This document shows, piece by piece, positions 62,442-64,000 of a DNA stretch of 64,000 bases. The position numbers were made by a program, and so were the translations under genes. Position 1 is the first letter of the stretch, and every line of letters starts with the position of its first letter. The notes beneath the pieces are model-generated. The model was not told where the DNA came from, ran no database searches, and saw nothing but the letters and a program-made list of their open reading frames with translations. Source of the stretch: Sinorhizobium glycinis (lineage in GTDB: Bacteria > Pseudomonadota > Alphaproteobacteria > Rhizobiales > Rhizobiaceae); NCBI RefSeq assembly GCF_001651865.1, contig NZ_LPUX01000061.1:434001-498000 (forward strand), in the 5' to 3' direction.

Positions 62442-64000
62442 TCAGTCGGCGGGTCCATTTCCGGAGAGTAGTCCTTCGAGCTCACGACCTTCGAGCCGCT
62501 TTTTCCTTTGCAAGGTAGTTGCGAACTCCATCAGTTCGGCCTTGCGTGCTGACAAGAGGTCCTTCGCTCGCTGGAACTCTCTGTTCAAGACAGCGTCGAT
62601 TTCCTTCCGGAGGAACGGGTCCTGCCACAGCGCTAATGCGTCGCCAGGATCGACGGCCTTCGGAGCAAAGACCAAGGAATTCCCTAGACCGTACTCGCTG
62701 ACCATTTCGATCGCCATCGCGGTTGCGAGCGCCAAGTCGCTTTCCTTCGTGCCGCCGGAAGAAGTAGACCGGTCCTCGTAGGCGATCTCTTCAGCGGCCA
62801 AACCGCCCAGTGTCATGGCGATATGATTGAGAATGCTACTCCTCGTGCGAAAAGTGCGCTTGGGAGTCTCGACGAGCGCCATCCCGTTCCCGGTTGTTTG
62901 CGTAGGATGAATGTCACGATGATCATAAATCTCCACCAGTTGAACGGTGCCGACCGTTAAATGGTGAGCAAGGAGAGCATGGCCTGCTTCGTGAATCGCG
63001 ACGCGCAGCAGTGCTTGGTCGTCTAGCGCTTGGCGCTCGGGCATATATTCTTCTACATCGGTTAAAGTCACCGCTCGATTGTTCTCACGAGCCCGCCGCC
63101 TTGCCTGCCGCGCAAGATTTTCGATGTCGGCTCCGGAATAGCCGACAAGTCTCGCGGCCAGATTTCGAAGCTGAGGCTCATCGACGAGAGAGGGAAGATA
63201 GAAACTGAGTATGTCGCCTCTTGCCTTGATGTCGGGAAGAGGAAAATAAATGTGTCGTTCGAGCCGACCGCTTCTGAGCACCGCGGGATCAATTTGGTCG
63301 GGACGATTGCATGCGCCCATAACAATGACGCCTTCGCGGCCATCTACTCCGTCCAGCGCTTCCAGCAAACCGTTCACGACTTGTGTGGAATAGTTTCGGT
63401 GCCTCGCAGGAAAGCGGTTCCTGTCGCCGACGCTGTCGATCTCATCAATGAACAAAAGTGATGGCGCGTCCGCTTTCGCTTCGGCGAAGCTTGCATACAT
63501 CGCCCGCAACAGGTCGCCTAGCGCTCCGTCCTTTGAGCTTTGCCATCGCGACAAAGAGGTTGCAACCAAATGCATACCGCATTCTTGAGCGAGCACCCGA
63601 GCAAACCTGGTTTTTCCCGTTCCAGGTGGCCCGTAGATGAGCACACCACGGTCTACCTCCGACCACGGCAGTGTTCCCTGCCGCCATGCCGCAATGTCCT
63701 TCTTCAGATTCTGTGCCCACTCACCTGCCGGGCCGAAACCGGTAGTTGTAGATTGCGGAACAACCTCTGATAAAATCTTCTCAGGTGCCGCAAAGGACTT
63801 CAGCTTGGAAATTGCGACTTCGGCGGAATGACCGAGTCGGAACACGGCATCGATACGTTCGCTCGGCTCCTTAGAGATCATGGCGATTGCTTCGTCGGTG
63901 AGGTCTTCGCACTTCAAAAGCGATGACAAAGCTCGGAAATGCCGCTCTAAGCCAAGGTCTATCTTGGCGCGGAACGTTGCTGCAATCTCAAAATCCGGGT
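62442..64000 (-). CDS. AAA+ ATPase with M41 peptidase domain (FtsH-like), 5' end beyond window
   Basis: The frame stays open to the right edge (in-frame residues such as FEIAATFRAK precede the first internal start at 63929), so the gene is partial and at least 518 residues are visible. The AAA domain has Walker A GPPGTGKTRFA, Walker B LLFIDEIDS, LLEALDGVDG and the arginine-finger region VLRSGRLERHIYFPLPD. The C-terminal M41 protease has the zinc motif HEAGHALLAHH and later AAEEIAYED. No membrane helix is visible in the part present, unlike classical FtsH. It may be a soluble or differently anchored AAA protease. Confidence 0.88.
   Translation of the reverse strand, partial: PDFEIAATFRAKIDLGLERHFRALSSLLKCEDLTDEAIAMISKEPSERIDAVFRLGHSAEVAISKLKSFAAPEKILSEVVPQSTTTGFGPAGEWAQNLKKDIAAWRQGTLPWSEVDRGVLIYGPPGTGKTRFARVLAQECGMHLVATSLSRWQSSKDGALGDLLRAMYASFAEAKADAPSLLFIDEIDSVGDRNRFPARHRNYSTQVVNGLLEALDGVDGREGVIVMGACNRPDQIDPAVLRSGRLERHIYFPLPDIKARGDILSFYLPSLVDEPQLRNLAARLVGYSGADIENLARQARRRARENNRAVTLTDVEEYMPERQALDDQALLRVAIHEAGHALLAHHLTVGTVQLVEIYDHRDIHPTQTTGNGMALVETPKRTFRTRSSILNHIAMTLGGLAAEEIAYEDRSTSSGGTKESDLALATAMAIEMVSEYGLGNSLVFAPKAVDPGDALALWQDPFLRKEIDAVLNREFQRAKDLLSARKAELMEFATTLQRKKRLEGRELEGLLSGNGPAD

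Noticed and set aside
1-64000. CRISPR arrays, tRNA or rRNA genes, intact transposases or prophage
   Set aside because: I looked for repeated spacer-like units, tRNA-like cloverleafs and transposase motifs and saw none; covariance-model and profile searches would be needed to exclude short ones.

Overview
The window looks like part of a replicon (chromosome or large plasmid) of an alphaproteobacterium of the Rhizobium/Agrobacterium/Sinorhizobium group. The evidence is the high GC, the rhizobial-type phosphoglucose isomerase, the density of sugar ABC and TRAP transporters, small conserved rhizobial proteins (a DUF3606-like protein, small zinc-finger-like proteins), and erythritol-locus-type TPI/RpiB isomerases. 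No rRNA, tRNA, CRISPR array or intact insertion sequence was seen.

Region 1 (1-15.8 kb) is a pentose/polyol locus. A leftward operon encodes a ribose-type ABC transporter (binding protein, ATPase, permease) and a truncated sugar epimerase. Divergent to it run a HAD hydrolase, an SDR, an M20-family hydrolase, two cupins, a second ribose-type ABC transporter, an L-ribulose-5-phosphate 4-epimerase (AraD type) and a ribulokinase (AraB type), followed by a LysR regulator. No arabinose isomerase is present, so entry is probably through a dehydrogenase (polyol or ketose) or an unrecognised isomerase.

Region 2 (16-53.5 kb) is the most interesting part. It holds several operons whose promoters share one operator, consensus GGTATRAGGTNATACC, probably bound by one or both near-identical FadR-type GntR regulators at 21.0 and 23.5 kb. 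The operator precedes a TRAP transporter, the GntR gene, an SDR/DUF1537-kinase divergent pair, an ABC transporter operon (transporter, two aldose dehydrogenases of the AKR family, a small unknown protein, an MBL-fold lactonase and a RuBisCO-like protein), a third AKR divergent from a transketolase operon, a chemoreceptor, and a phosphogluconate-dehydrogenase-like protein resembling D-apionate oxidoisomerase. The gene content fits a D-apiose (or closely related branched sugar) pathway: aldose to lactone (AKR), lactone to apionate (MBL-fold), apionate to 3-oxo-isoapionate (ApnO-like), phosphorylation (DUF1537), decarboxylation by the RuBisCO-like protein to L-erythrulose 1-phosphate, then TPI-like and RpiB-like isomerases to D-erythrose 4-phosphate. 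Transketolase, class I FBPase/SBPase, class II aldolase and Pgi would move erythrose 4-phosphate into central metabolism, and PntAB could balance NADH and NADPH. The step assignments are inferences from family membership and context. The AKR and MBL-fold enzymes would be non-orthologous to the dehydrogenase and lactonase I recall for known apiose pathways. Two BKACE (DUF849) paralogs of unknown role sit in the same region. Duplication and decay are visible: an SDR-GntR module is present twice, with one SDR reduced to a frameshifted fragment.

Region 3 (53.5-64 kb) begins with a fragment of a PhnE-like permease. It holds mostly short unknown genes with long gaps, including a protein made of two tandem repeats, then small rhizobial zinc-finger-like proteins, a DUF3606-like protein, a stand-alone LigD-type ATP-dependent DNA ligase, and an AAA+ ATPase with an M41 (FtsH-like) protease domain that runs off the right edge.
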